A stretch of 64,000 nt of DNA from positions 10,960,839 to 11,024,838 of the forward strand of contig CM049316.1 in the NCBI GenBank assembly GCA_026874595.1, in the 5' to 3' direction. Under the pieces are notes generated by a model. That model did not search any database and was not told the DNA's origin. It worked only from the letters and a program-made list of their open reading frames with translations. A program made the position numbers and the translations under genes. Of this stretch, positions 48,887 to 62,741 are shown one piece after another (within the stretch, counting starts at the first letter, position 1; every line of letters starts with the position of its first letter). Source of the DNA: Sipunculus nudus. Its lineage: Eukaryota; Annelida; Sipuncula; Golfingiida; Sipunculidae.

Positions 48887-50584
48887 TCATGTGTGTAGTG
48901 AGGGGGGGGGGGGTGCACTGACGAAATGGAAGGATAACCTGTTTGAGTCCCTTATAGGCCTACATGTACAGTCGATGCATACGCAATACATGTTTGTAAG
49001 TAACAACGTCGGTGACCATGTATCAAATAGGCCTATACAGAGAGCCATAAATAGGGTTCACTGAAGCAGGGAGAAGGGGAAAAAAAGTGTCGCAGCAATT
49101 TAGTTTAGGCCTACGTCAATGCGGATAAATTTAGTGTGAAAGGCTTAAATAACTGGTGATACGTGCTTTAACATTACCATGGTGAATAATAAATTCCCTT
49201 TACATCTCTACTGTCAGCAAACGAATGTGTCGTTGTAGTAGTTTGAACATAAATAAACTAATTTTTAATACTTCAGCGGGCAAAAATTTACCTAAGACTG
49301 ACCAGGAAGAGTTTCCAGTCGAACAAAAACCAGTTCACACTGATCCACATTGGCCACAATTATTGTCACTGTAGCCTTGTAACTGTAATTATGAACACAG
49401 CACACGTGCATACAGCATAAACGTTGTTTTAGACACAAAGGTTGGGTAAATATATTTTTTACATTATTCACAAATGGGGAAAATTTTAATACTTACTGTT
49501 CTGTAGCTATTAAGGGGCGGTTGGAAAATTTTAGACGAGGTGGGGTGGGGACCAAACGTCCCAGGGAACTAGTGAATGCCAGTATACATAAATATATCTA
49601 CCGTATGCAGAAATAAGGATTAAAACGACGTGAGACACAAAGTCGGGCGTTTTGTTTATATTTTGCCTGATCTTTCTATTTTAAATATTTTTGTCGGGGG
49701 GGGGGGGAGGGGGGGGGGGGGTCATCCTTATATCCGCTCCCCGTTATCCCTCCATCAACTCCCACCAAACAATATGGAAAATAACACCACTCATTACTGA
49801 TCATGTGCCTGGAAAATGAAAGTAATCCTCCCTATGTAGACAGCAGATGTGTAGAAGTCACAGTTTCATTGTATCATTCCCCAGAATAAATAGGAATCAG
49901 CCCAAACAAATGTGACGTACATTTACAACCCCTCAGCTCAATCTGACAAACTGTGGATACGTTTTCAGCAATGGGAAGGATGTGGCCTATTTTACCGTTG
50001 TGAAGGATTTCCACGTGGATACATCATAAACCCAACATTATCTCCCGCCGTTTGTATATATGGAGATAAACATATATAAAACCGTGTAAGGAAAACTGGT
50101 ATGAGGCATGCATGGGGAAACTTCAAAAGCAGGGAGTCTTTAATCAAAATCATATCGTCATTCTCTGCCATGCGTCACAGAGCAATACAATTCTTATGTT
50201 ACGGAACCGTAGTCGTCAGGGCGATAGATGTGCTAGAAACTGTACAACACAACTGATAATTTGCTGTACTGATAAAAAATGTGTCGCCTCATTAAGTTTC
50301 TGCGCATGCCTCAGTTAGCATCAGCTGAGTGTCTTGTATTCAGATGTTCCCCGTTAAGGATATTCCCCCATCCATATTCTACTTCTGTGGAGTTGTATGT
50401 TTAAACGGAGTGTACATGAAATGTTTCTTTTACAATGTCAAAGTTACAAATGTTGCATTGAATGTAAAGATTTTTAATTAGCAAAAACCCTGAAAAGGGT
50501 GTGGATGCAACATTTTTTTTAAAACCCATTCAGGATGCAACATTTTTTCTCCAAATAGCAAGCAGGTTATGTTTTTACTGTGTG

Positions 50585-50815
50585 ATTTTGTTTGCTTGTT
50601 TGTTAGTTTATATGTCTGTTTTCACGCTTACGCTGAACCCCCCCCCCCCCCCTTAAACTGAAGCTCAAATTTTCGAAATTGCAGAGAGCGGAGAGGATAG
50701 GCCAGTAAATATACCATTTAAGCTTGGGTGCTCCTCCTGATAAACGGACGGACCTATAGTTGAGCTGTTTGCCTTGGCGGAGGTATGGGCTCTAGTGAGT
50801 GCTCTTTCTGTTTCT
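50585..50815 (+). repeat. Interspersed repeat with TTGGCGGAGGT tail (copy 2)
   Basis: Duplicate of 40995-41225 carried along by the tandem duplication. Confidence 0.5.
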
Positions 50816-53028
50816 CCTGTCACTTTTACACATCTCATCTTTGTCACACTTCGTAACTTCTGAGATGGAGGGAGTCAGTGTGATATCATATAGTGACTGA
50901 ACCGTGGAACATTGCACCGCTTTGCCTTTCTGCATGACGTATTTTAGGTCATGTAGACAATTCATCATGTACATATACACATCGTTTAATAAATAAGAAA
51001 AATCCAAACGGTACACTCCCCTTGAATGTGTTTGACTATTGTGTCTGCCCCAAAAATTACTTAAGATATACCCGCCATCCTTAATCAAATTTTCTGAATT
51101 ATTAATAGGATACCCTGACTTGTAATTATCAAGTTATAATACCTAAAATCCGCACGTTTCTATATTTACTACTTCGATCAACACACGATGTAGTCTCAGA
51201 ACTCCTGACCACAGTCCGGTCATGCATATGCAGAAACAGAAGATTTATATATCATGAGATTTGTTTGTTTTCTCTCTTCGATCTTTTATTCTCTCTACTA
51301 TTTATTATTTTTATGTTACATATTAAAACCTTTATTTCTGATTCTAGCAACATGGATTTGAATTCATATAATATTATATATATATATATCTATGCTCATA
51401 CTGCAGTCAATTTGATGCAATCCCGACTAGTATATAGACAAACTATGCCAGTATCAAATCGAAAACTATATATGAAACCTAGAATTTCTTCTAGTTAAAC
51501 GGCACCTTACGTCAGTTTAAAGGTTAAAATAAGTCTGTGGCTAAAGAAAGCGAGCCTTGATTTCTATTTACCTATAAAAAGTGACTTATCTATATATGCC
51601 AATTTACAATACAGATGAATGCCCAAAAATCTTTAAAACAAAGATTTTGACACTTAATATTGTGATTGCATGAAAAAGTAGTCAGTCAGCTGGGTATATA
51701 TAGCTGATATATATATAGGCCTACTGTGTGTGCCCGATCACATGTAATATATATATATATATGTAGAACTTGCGGTCCAACATAAATTGGCCCCTGCTGA
51801 CCAAACCACATAGCGAGTACTAGCATTGCTTTACAGTTGCTGGGATATAGTCGTATATTTGTATAGTACAGGTAAACACCTCAGGAATGCCGGTTGCTAT
51901 TTGGCACACTGGCCCACTTGGCATATACTCCTCGACGACTTACTGTCGACTGGTTGGATTTGGACTCGTAGTGGTTACTGTAATTTTTGTGCGTTGAAGC
52001 GGATGTACAATCAACCATTAAGCCTCTGCTAATGAAAACCGGTCACTTTCAATTATTCCGAATTTCATACTGATTTCCTAAATACAGCGGCTAATCTGTG
52101 CATGTTCACACGCTTGAACAAATGATTACAACAGTCGTGAACTGCTGATTGTTATAAATTATATAAATTTAATGCTTGTCTGCACCTGTATCGATTTTAG
52201 TATTTGGAAGGCATTTTGTTGCACTAAATCGTACCCCAGATTGCCTGCACGACTGATTTAGTAATGATACTGAGGTTAACACTTTTCACACCGCCACGTT
52301 TATTAAATGTAAGATACAAGGTGATGTCGCACTGTTTCATGACGGTGTCTCCAATCAGGACTCCAATATAATTTCAGTTATCAATTTTTTAAATATTAAT
52401 AATTTAATTCCCTTTCTGGCTTCGTGCAGTACATGCTGCTTGGCTTAAATGGAAATTAATCCCGTGAAAAAAAGGTGGTGGTGGCTGGGGGAAGGAAAGC
52501 CCTCTGATCTATTCCTGGGTCCACCTCTACATGAACGCTTGTTTTGGTTGCCAGCGTTTTTTTAAATAATATCCGCAAAGTCATACGATAAGATCACATA
52601 CATATGGAAAGTATTGCACTGAGGAGTGGCCATTTCAACACACAAGACGTTATCATACAAACAATAATTGGTATGAATTCACCATGCTGATAAAGAGCCA
52701 AACGCTATTGCCATGTGTGGGAGAACTCATTGAAATTGAACGCAATGTCATTCGAATGGCTAACAATGTATCTATACGTGACGTCATGGAAAAAAAAACG
52801 GCGATAATGACGCACTTACATCAACAAATATCCAGGTGATCATACCACAATAGTGTATGGGTGTGTGAATGGTTTCATGAAGTGTATCTGAATATTTTTT
52901 TTCACATTTCCCTTGTATAATTCGTTATAGAAGGGTGGGGGCCACTGCTCTGGAAGTGTACCGAACTCCACCTACGATCGGGTACAAGTGTCAGTCATTA
53001 TTTCATCGGCTCATTTGGAAAGAATAAA

Positions 53029-53486
53029 GGTTAAGTAAACCTATTCCACGTGCGTTTGTTGTGTGATGGGAGGATTTCACCCAGATCCCAGACTTTGCCC
53101 TGATTTGATTGGCTGGTACACGTGTGACATCATGGACTGAATTTTATCAAAAACTCAGATCTAGTAATGCATGTTGTTTTTATTCTCTGCTGAAAATTTG
53201 GGACTGACAGAGGTGGAAATACTGTGCTTTTACTGAGATCTAGAATTTTTAGTCAAAGGGGATTTCCCAGTGTGTGACGTCACTGCCGATTTGACAGTGC
53301 TCATAGATGTGCCCATAGTTTTTGAACAAATCACACATCATCATGTTTTTAGTGGAAAAATAGATAGAAAAAATGTTTTTCCTCCAGGAATTGGGCTCAT
53401 TTTATGTAAAATCTGTATTAATATTTTTTCATAGGCAATTATGTTATATGATAATATAATGAGATTTGGAATACGTTTGCTTGACC
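53029..53486. mobile_element. 458-bp TIR transposon (MITE) inserted only in copy 2
   Basis: The copy 1 site reads GAATAAATTATG (about 43459-43470). In copy 2 it is split, with TAAA on both sides (53025-53028 and 53487-53490). The insert begins GGTTAAGTAAACCTATTCC and ends with the inverted counterpart GGTCAAGCAAACGTATTCC read on the other strand: 16 of 19 matches. It has no transposase frame, so it is non-autonomous. A TAA/TAAA duplication is compatible with several cut-and-paste superfamilies; I do not assign one. Confidence 0.88.
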
Positions 53487-55048
53487 TAAATTATGCAAAT
53501 TTTTAATATGTGTATGTCTGCGCGGTCCTTCTTATAAACCTAGGCAAACTTGACAATATTTGCAAAAATGCGAGGCAGTCGCATGTGCAAATAAGAAAAG
53601 GATTTGGCACACCAAACTACTTGATGTATCGTTTTCTGAGACCTTGGGGAGAGCCCTGGGGGCAATAGCACTTCTGCGTGACACAAGTGGGAGTATAGCT
53701 TTGTAAAGACTCATAAAGCGGCGAAGGTTTCAATTGTGGTCTCGAGGCTTGATATACCAGCGATATATCGGCAGGATGAGGAACCGGGGTGTGATCATGC
53801 AAACATCTTTTCTACTTAAAAATCTATAAAGGTAGCACCCCTTATATAAACGTTACGGTGTAGATGCTCATTATTATGACTACGTTTTCGTTGTAATTGA
53901 TTTATCCTAATGTAATCATACGAGTGCATTATATTAGTTCACACTTTATTTTAATTACAGGTGCACCGCATATGCTTTATATGATACGCATTGGGGCATG
54001 AATAGGGTGACGGGCGGAAGCGGGGTCTTTATACATCTAGAGATCATTTTCAGTTTCCTGATTATCAGACTGAATGATTCAATTGTAATCATCATTTTGC
54101 GTTCCTTCCCGAATTTTGCACATTTATTTTCGGCAACAAGTAAGGAAATAATATAAAATTTGCACAGGACATGGGGAAACTACCCACCCGAGTTCTAAGA
54201 TTAGGTGTGTGTATATACCATTAAGAATAATACTTATAATGACAGTTGAGGGTGTGCCGGTTTTATATAGAATGAATACCTCCTAATGCGTGCATTAAGT
54301 GTAGTACATAAGGAAGAAAAGCTTAAGCCAATACTTACCGATACAACAAGGTGTAAGATTTTCAAGAATACATAATATCAAGACAAAATGTATGGTATCT
54401 TCGAGGTATAAATAAGAGCCCGCTTGGAAGAAAGTCTATATTAATACGTGTCTCTCAATGGCTCCTACTGCACGTGTGGTTGTACACGTTAATTAGAGGT
54501 AATTATGCCCTAGTTGTACAACCATTGATCCGGAAACCGACTGTATAACAGAGAAATAGAAAATAAGTCCCCACCTGTACAATTAAATCTTTTATGCAGG
54601 GCGTTACAGAAGTTGGGGTCATTCAACGTGAACCGTATTTACAAAAGCTGCCCCAATAGCACAGTGGCCACAACATTTGAATCCAGTTATGCTAAACCCA
54701 ATGATAATACAAAGGAAAACACGAACCAAATGTCTACCATTTGACACCATCATATCATATCGTTACAAAAACACGGATTTTCATATAAAGTTTGACTAAG
54801 TACCAAAGTCCGAGTGACATGGAAGCAAAACCTTGATCGAACGTTGTCATTTCACTTTCTACCATAATAAACAGATGATAAGACTTGATTTGTTTATAAC
54901 TAAAAAGAAACTCCCACTTTTGTTATATGGAAGAGCAAAACCTAAATAACGTAAGGTTTGAAAATGTTATATATTTTGCCAAACAGCTTTTCTAACAGAA
55001 AAACAAGTCCAAGCTGAGGATTTTTTTCCCATAAATTACCTGTCGAAA

Positions 55049-55240
55049 CTAGGGGCGGATCCATGATCCAGGAAAAGAAAGGGTTCAACCATGGAGGACT
55101 CATGACAAACCTGAAAAAAAAAGCCATTAGGTCCGGAAAAGCGGGACCAAGGCCGCACAAAATTGGTCTTAAACCCTTAATAGAAAAGGTTGCGGTTGCT
55201 GAATAAGGGGGCCCAGACAAACCACTCAGATTCGCTTCTA
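55049..55240 (+). repeat. GGATCC-ended short repeat (copy 2 of duplication)
   Basis: Orthologous-position partner of 46084-46274, with scattered substitutions. Confidence 0.6.
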
Positions 55241-55604
55241 CAGACAAAGGAATAACAAGATAAAACCAAGAACTGAAATAAACATAATAGATGCTACTTA
55301 AAAACCATATAAAGATATTTGGAAAGTTGGTATAACAGGAACGGTAACTGCTGCAATTACCAGGTCACTCTCTGCCATTTTGGGAGAGCTGCGTTCATCA
55401 GCACCTCGGTAATTTGCCAGAAATCATAGTGGTACATCAAACAATGTGTGCGTTATTGCTTTTCGGGTCGGGAATGTCACGCTGTGATCACCGGGATTTT
55501 CCCATAGTTCACAAAAAGGTAAAGTTCATATGGGGCAGTACACTGCACTGGCTGTCACTTCTATTTCACACAAACAACAGAGATAAATGGGATGGCAGTT
55601 TAAG

Positions 55605-55668
<64 letters not shown>
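55605..55668. repeat. (TA)n microsatellite (copy 2)
   Basis: Partner of the run at 46642-46712. Confidence 0.97.
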
Positions 55669-55672
<4 letters not shown>

Positions 55673-57600
55673 ATCAAAAGTTGGGTCTTTAATAAAGTGT
55701 CTTTCATGCAAAGTTTATTTTGTAGAAGAATGAATAGCAACTCACTTAAACAAGGCAATGAAATAATTATTTAAATCGGAAGGTTTGTTTCAAGTCATGC
55801 CTCTTGAGCCCTCTACGTTATTAGGAATCTGCACATGAAACTGCATTTTTTAAACCGGTTATATGCATTTAATTTTATGCAAATAGCGATGTACTCATGC
55901 GAACGCTGTCGTATTCATCTTACTTAATCGCTCTCTGAAATCCTAAAATTATCAGTGTTCTCTGGAAGTAAAGCTTTAAAATCTAATGCGCACTTGTATT
56001 CTTACGTATAATACTAATTTAGTATTGCGTATATCTATTTTCTGCTAATATACGTATATTTGGACTAATCTTACTGCCCTGTTACCTTATTTATGTGCAT
56101 TTTAATACACAGACCCTTACAATCCCATTTACTCTAAAACTGTACCTATTTTACCTACCTTTAATCTGTAAGTTAATAAGTGTCAATCAAACGTTGATAT
56201 TAACACCTTTGCTGCACTTATGTACGCCCTATAGGCCTACTCTACAACTCGCCGTTATCTCGATTGTAACTATGTATACTTCTGTGCTTCCTTTAGATAA
56301 TTTGATTTTAGACTGTCATTTTTAGTATAATTGTCAAAAAGGACATTGCGTTGTTATTTTAATACCGCTGTATTCAAATACAGGGCCCTCAGGCTTACAA
56401 ATTTATTCTGAACAAGATGTTGGAAGATGTAGCGATAAATAAATAATGAAAAATTTCAGGGGTTTAGAGATTGCGTGTCGGTGATAACTTGATGAGTCAG
56501 CTGGAACGGTGTCACCGCCCTATACCTGTTTAGACACCGGCAGATATTGTCAGATAACTGGTCTGTATCTGATTAAATTAGTGATGCTTGGCCCAAAATA
56601 CTGGTTCATATACCGGTGATAACTTGTCTATAACTGATTAAATAAGTGATGCATGTCCTAAAATTACTGAACACAAAGAGACGCCCATCACGAAAAACAT
56701 CAACCAAGATGTCGCCTTTCCACAGTCTGCACTTTGTGACCTGATTGCAAGTTAGGTCTTTTGTCTTCTCTACATTGATTTCATGGCGAGGTGCGAGCCA
56801 AACCCATAGGGAGATAGGCCTAATGTTCCGTGACTATAGAACCGTTAAATTAAGGATATAATAGTGTAAAATGTATATTTAATGTTCAAATACTCAGTCG
56901 TTAAGAGTATATATGCTTGATTCAATGTCACTTAAAATTTTGTTCGGAGGTTTCCTGCATTCATGCAGTTGAAATGGGTTATCTAATTTGAATTTTTCGA
57001 GATTTATCGTGCACCTGTTTAGATTTTGATGGACAGAATTGACACATTCCAATCCGGAGAAGAAATGCAAAACACTATTTCTGTTACTTTATAATTACAC
57101 TATACGTATCGACACAAACCGGTAATAATTTTCTTTGATATTATTCATTCCCTATGTGGATCTTCTCATATACAGCTGATGCTGCCGATCTTATCTGAAT
57201 AATTGGGGATATGCTGAGCAAATGTAAATTACATAACGGTGACTTAATTGTTTCAGGCGTGGAAATAAATGTCCTCGACATGCAAATTCATATCGGGAGA
57301 GGAAATGCAAAACATACACATACATATTTCATCACACATTTCATATAGAAAATACCCTGGGACAATCAAACTTTACGCATACCGATACATCAAAAACACC
57401 CAGTACATTAGGTGTAATTAAAGGTGTGACGGATGTTGGTCTGGGGATAAAGGACAGATCTTACGGCATGAAGGACACAGTTAACTGGCGTAACGGCCTT
57501 GGGTGACCATAGCGGTATAGAGGTATAACATCACACGTTGTTACCCACAAATTCTCACCGTTCATAAAACCCTATCAAACATCTATGACTTGTTTACAGT

Positions 57601-59338
57601 ACATGTCCGAGAGAGGTATGTGAACTCTCGCGTGGCGAAGCGTCTGTCATAAACTGCTACGTTTACACTACAGGTGTATTGTCCGGGGGTATATGTACAT
57701 TCATGACCAATAGACTACAGCGCGCCGGCCCGGGGAATCGGACATTCCAGACTCACACGTGGACATGCACATTGCCTCATCCCTGTCACATGTCCTGGTT
57801 CCGGCTTCCATGTTTACCTGTCCAGACGATCGCTTGAAAACTTACACGTACAGCACCAGATTAAATTTTAATTGGATTTGGTGAAGCCTAAAAATCAATA
57901 ATCCATCAAGAATAACTTTTGGCGCAACATATTGACTTCAAGGAGCGCAGGAAAGAATTTAAAGCCCTAAGAAATTCTGATTTCCAGTTCTTCCAACCTG
58001 CTCTCCTCTGGTTCTGTTTATGCACACGGCCCTTTGAAACCATCATCATCAACTGTCCTTTGCATCTACTTTTACATTTGCATTGCTTTTGTCCAAAATA
58101 ACTAAAACACAAGTTGGCACACAAAACGGCATATTATGACATGGTTCGTTTGGATATATATAGAAAGGAACTAATAACTTCCAAGCGTAAAAAAAGCAGC
58201 CGGTTCAACTGATGTTTATATCGAACACATTTGTGTCATCCGATATACCTGTTTTGCATTTTATCACGAGAAAGATCGTGTTTTTCTGTGCTATGGTCAT
58301 TTCAAAATGCTTGCAGTCTGAATAAATGAATCGTAAATATATCTCAGTGGAAATCAGTATGTAAAATTTGAACAAAATACCTTCACTCAAGCTGTTAATC
58401 AATGATTTGTGCTTTGTGTTATAATTCTGTAACTGGAAAAACATAATTAGCTTGCACGTATACACAGAGCATATAGAACTTCTGGTTGAACGTTTCAGCA
58501 CATAGAGTACACAGAAATGTTAGTCATGTGAAGTATTGTGCATGCAACACGTGGTGTGTTTTTATAAACGTGCACCCACCTCAGTTTCTGACCCATGTTC
58601 AGCAATGTGCGGCAGTTCTCATGCATATCACTTCTACCAATCCTCTTTGAGACCAAATGAGTAACTATTCCTCAACTGTAGGTATTTTTCTCAACTATAC
58701 CAGTAGCTCCAGACCAAACGTATCCATATAAAGTTTAAATGTAATAAACAGAACTTGCGAAGTTGAGTTTCTACGTTTCTATTGTAGCTTCGTTGAAGTT
58801 CCCGGTCGCATGACGAATGACAGCTCTTGGGTCACTCTGTTTCATTCGGTGTAAGTGCACGCACCGGGGCATCTTGTGAGCGGTGAATGTGTTCACGACA
58901 GACGGGGGCCCATTGTCAGGTAAATCAGGTCATACCTGAGTACCAGTGATTCACTTAGTTAACATTCACTCCGTTCGGGCAGTAACCCAGTTTACCTAAC
59001 GCTTATTCACATGATCTCTGCCGAGCCATGTGACCTGTTTTGATCATGTCTTCGTTTGCGTCTTGCTGAGAAACGTGTGCGTCACTCATAATATTTACCA
59101 TGGTGACCCGGTTGTTCAACCGTGGCCGCTTTTAACATAGCCATACACCGTAAGATAATTAGATAATGTCGTGACGCTTTGCACGTTATTAAAAAATGCA
59201 TCATTGACATGGAAAACAAATCATGAAAACTGATGAGGCATGTATATTTAGTGACGTTGAAAAAAAACAACAGTCGGACAATTTTATACATGTTTTAACA
59301 AATGTATGATGACTTATTACTTGGGTAATTATATATTG

Positions 59339-59427
<89 letters not shown>

Positions 59428-59714
59428 TTCGGAACAAGTTTCATGTGCAACCAGTGCCTTGTGTAGAAATATTTTTAATCATATATAAAATGATCCTTTC
59501 TTTTTTTACTTATTATACCACAGATAAATTCAACTCAGCTGTATTATCTCTGAACTATATATAAATGAACCAGATGATAAGCGAGTCCCAACCGCAAAAA
59601 TAAGGGAAAATATTCTCTCCAAGCTGCCCGAATAAACATTACAAGTTCGGGTACTTCCTACACTGCCAGAGCGTCATGTATAATCAAGGAGATTATGTAT
59701 TAACCTATGTTTGC
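57601..59714. other. No gene seen
   Basis: Unique sequence beyond the duplication, starting with the third ACATGT. Short frames at 57906-58124 look random. A (TA)n run occupies 59340-59427. Confidence 0.5.
59340..59427. repeat. (TA)n microsatellite
   Basis: About 43 TA units, the longest TA run in the window. Confidence 0.97.
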
Positions 59715-59870
59715 ATGTTTGTTTCTTTACAAAATCACGCAAAACAATTTCCATGAAACTTTATCTAGGTGTGAGGCATGGCATGGTATAAGGATAAAGG
59801 GCTGTACAAATGGTAGGGGTGTTTTGCGTTGGCAGAGGTGTGCGGTCTACTGAGTACTTGTCGTGCTTAA
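59715..59870 (+). repeat. Interspersed repeat tail, third relative
   Basis: From 'gtttgtttctttacaaaatcac' to 'ttgcgttggcagaggtgtgcgg...gagtactt', matching the end of the repeats at 40995 and 50585 with substitutions. Confidence 0.45.
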
Positions 59871-60829
59871 TTTGTATTGGTGTAAAGAAGTATACGCAGT
59901 GGACATCTGAGAACCATATATAAATAAAGGCCAACAAAGAAATGTATTAAACCGTCACCAGACAAACCGGAAAACTTGATTAAACCCAATCAGGAGGGTG
60001 ACGTGTGTTTAATCAGAGGGATCACGGCCGGAGGGGGTAGGGCTGTTACAACATTGATTCAGACTAGATTAGTCACATTTCTTTGTTAGTATCAGCAGTA
60101 GTCTACAGTCATGACAGGGTGCTCACGGCCGCCGGGAAATCAAACACAGGCGGTAGTCTTTAATTATTAACAACCAAAGGGTGAGTCAGCTTAATGTTAT
60201 ACAATGAAAACCGGACCCACGCCTTGTACTCTGGTGCCGACTCAGTTGTTAACCCACGACCGTGTTTATTTCTTTAATGAAGTGGAATCCACTCCAGTCG
60301 ATTGAGTCTAAGATAAGCACTGTCATTTATATTAAATAAACTACGGTTTGATTTAAATCCTTGCCTATTATTGGTTATATAGTGGGCAATTTCTCATCAC
60401 AGAATGAAATACTACGGATTCATATATACATTTTTTGCATTAGCTTTGTTACATTGGCGGTAACAAGTTGATTATCGCAATCGTAACCCGTGTTTAATTG
60501 TATGCGGTCAAAACTCAACAAACACACAGGGGATTTTACCAATATGCAGTTATGTTGAATTTCCCCCCCGCATATGGTTGGTGTTGTAAGAAAGACTAAA
60601 AACATATCTATAACTTTGGGTCTAGTCTAGTTTAAGTGACAGTTTACCTGTAGGCCATGAGGCGAACATATTTGCATCCTCATTGGGATTTACAATGCGG
60701 GTCTCTATATTAGATAGCGTGCCACTCTGGTAGGTCAGTAGCCTCTCTTATGTCAGAAAGTTAAAATGCCGGTATAGTTAACTAGGGACCCATTGGTCTC
60801 GACGCTCAGCTGAAATTGTCAATAAGGAT
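59871..60829. other. No gene seen
   Basis: AT-rich unique-looking DNA with short frames only. Confidence 0.5.
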
Positions 60830-61545
60830 ATGTTTATGAGCTTTTTTTTCAAAATATGGGTCCTGTGATCAGTTTGAAGCCACCCTGTCTACCACCACAG
60901 GAGTTATCATTCATAGACTAATCTGTGAATGGATGTGACCTTTACCTTTGACCGAAGAACCCCTAAATCAAAAGGAAACTTCCCCTATTGGCAGGTACGC
61001 CGTATATGTAAGAAGGAAGGTTTGCAATGAAAAGTTTGGCTTAAAATGCATCCACAATATTTTTAAAGACGTGGGTCCTGCGACCTTGCAAGGACATGTC
61101 CTTTCACCTTGTGACCCCAAAATCAAAAGGTTCCTTACATTATTGATGGGTCATATATAAGTCAGGATTGAAACAAAGATGTCAAACAAAACTGGAGTTA
61201 TCATCCGGAAAAAAATATGTAGACAAACGGCCCCTTTGACCGTGTGACCCCAAAATCAATCAGATTCTTCCACTTTTGGCAGGTCAGCTATAGGTTCAAG
61301 ATGGAAGATATGGGATGAAAAGTTTAGCTTAAAATGCATCTACAATCTTTCTAAATAAGTGGGTCCTGTGACCTTGACCTTTGACCTCATAAACCCCAAA
61401 TCAATAGACATCTTGCGTTAGAGGTGGGCCATATATAAATTAACTTTGAAATCCATATATCGATCCAAACTTGATTTTTTCATCAGGAAACAAATTAGAC
61501 GGACATTCAGAAAGACGAACGGACGGACGAACAGGGTGATTCATA
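60830..61545 (+). repeat. 'Ccttgacctttgacc' interspersed repeat with internal dimer
   Basis: Two related units about 290 bp apart share 'atgaaaagtttggcttaaaatgc', 'gtgggtcctg.gaccttg' and 'gaccccaaaatcaa' blocks (near 61028 and 61317). The stretch ends in an 'acgaacggacggacgaacagg' tract, the reverse-orientation counterpart of the TCCG tracts in the Helentron-like repeats. Reading frames are open by chance only. Confidence 0.65.
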
Positions 61546-62741
61546 TTGGGCATCTGCTTATTCAAAAGGGGCACACAGAGTTTTAGGACACAGATGAAAT
61601 AACAGTTTCTAATCTGACGGTATCAATATAATTTGGCATTCTCAAAATAAAGAAAAAATGCATAAAAATAGAAAAATACAGGCGGCGCCACCAGTCTTTA
61701 TGTGTTGAAGAAATCAATAATAATAAACACACTGAGATTTAGAACGCGGAATGAAACCACAGCTGAGAAACTGACCTAACTTACTAGTATAAGTCGACAG
61801 TTAATAAATTTCAGTAGAGGTATTCGACCGAGGTCCCTTAAAACATAACCATATAACATTTTCCTCAATAGAAAGAATATGTGATTGTTTACTGAATTAA
61901 TGTATAAAGTCTTTTTACTGATGACTTGTTAAAAGCCTACTAGTATATATCAATAAATTTCAAACATATTTAGGATAAATTTGAAAGGAATTTTAAAAAT
62001 TGTTTTTAAATCTGATTTCGTTATACTATTGATCATACTGTGATTATGTCTTTTGGCGAATAAAACGAACGGTTAAGGGACTTTTAACCAGTTTAAGTTT
62101 AATTTTCATGTTTATGTAAGCTATTGCCGATAATTAAGTTTTGGACTTTTTTTTATAATTTTGTAGCAAACAGGATATTCAGCTCTCTACATGTACTCTG
62201 CCTTTATATTCTATACTTTGTTTAATCCTGGTAACTGTTTTATTCACATGTCTGTGATGTGGTTTCTGCCATGTTGGGATAATCCTAGACTTTGATGTGG
62301 AAAATCCCGAGGCTCCAGGTCCTGATGACTCATACACACGGCGAGACAGCAGGGTATAAGTCGGACAGTTGGTGTTAACCACATGCAGTTCCTAATATCT
62401 GTTACATCTCACATTAATTCGAGTGTGGTCATGTGCGCATCATCGTCTTCGCGAGAAATGGGGGAGGGGGTATGGTGCGCATACCTGAAAGTAATGGAAT
62501 TTCACTAAACAGTCTAAATTGGTAACAGTTGTGCTTATCCATGAGTTCTCCCTTTCATTACAACTAAACCAGAGAAGTATTGTTTCCCCTTGGTTTGTTA
62601 GTTGGCTGGTTTGTCTGTTAACAACTATACATGCAAACATTTATAAAAACCCATTTAAAAATAAATGTGGAAGATTAGGGTAACACTCAGGGAACATTTT
62701 GTTGGGAGCTTTTCGTTGGCCAGCTTTTTATTGGGAGACTG
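61546..62741. other. No gene seen
   Basis: AT-rich sequence. A GGCGGCGCCACC motif at 61681-61692 resembles the palindrome of the 1.2-2.4 kb element but stands alone. Confidence 0.45.

Larger units (their letters stand above)
48644..57600. repeat. Large tandem duplication, copy 2
   Basis: Colinear with copy 1 and about 630 bp shorter overall. By eye, differences are near 1% in the part matching 41.2-42.2 kb and rise to several percent, locally about 10%, in the part matching 47.5-48.2 kb. Specific to this copy: a 458-bp TIR element at 53029-53486, deletions of 15 bp (near 50195) and 27 bp (near 51087), a ~40-bp deletion near 55963, and about 34 bp extra near 56720. Confidence 0.95.

Noticed and set aside
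60948-61160. 70-codon frame
   Set aside because: Lies wholly inside the 'ccttgacctttgacc' interspersed repeat.
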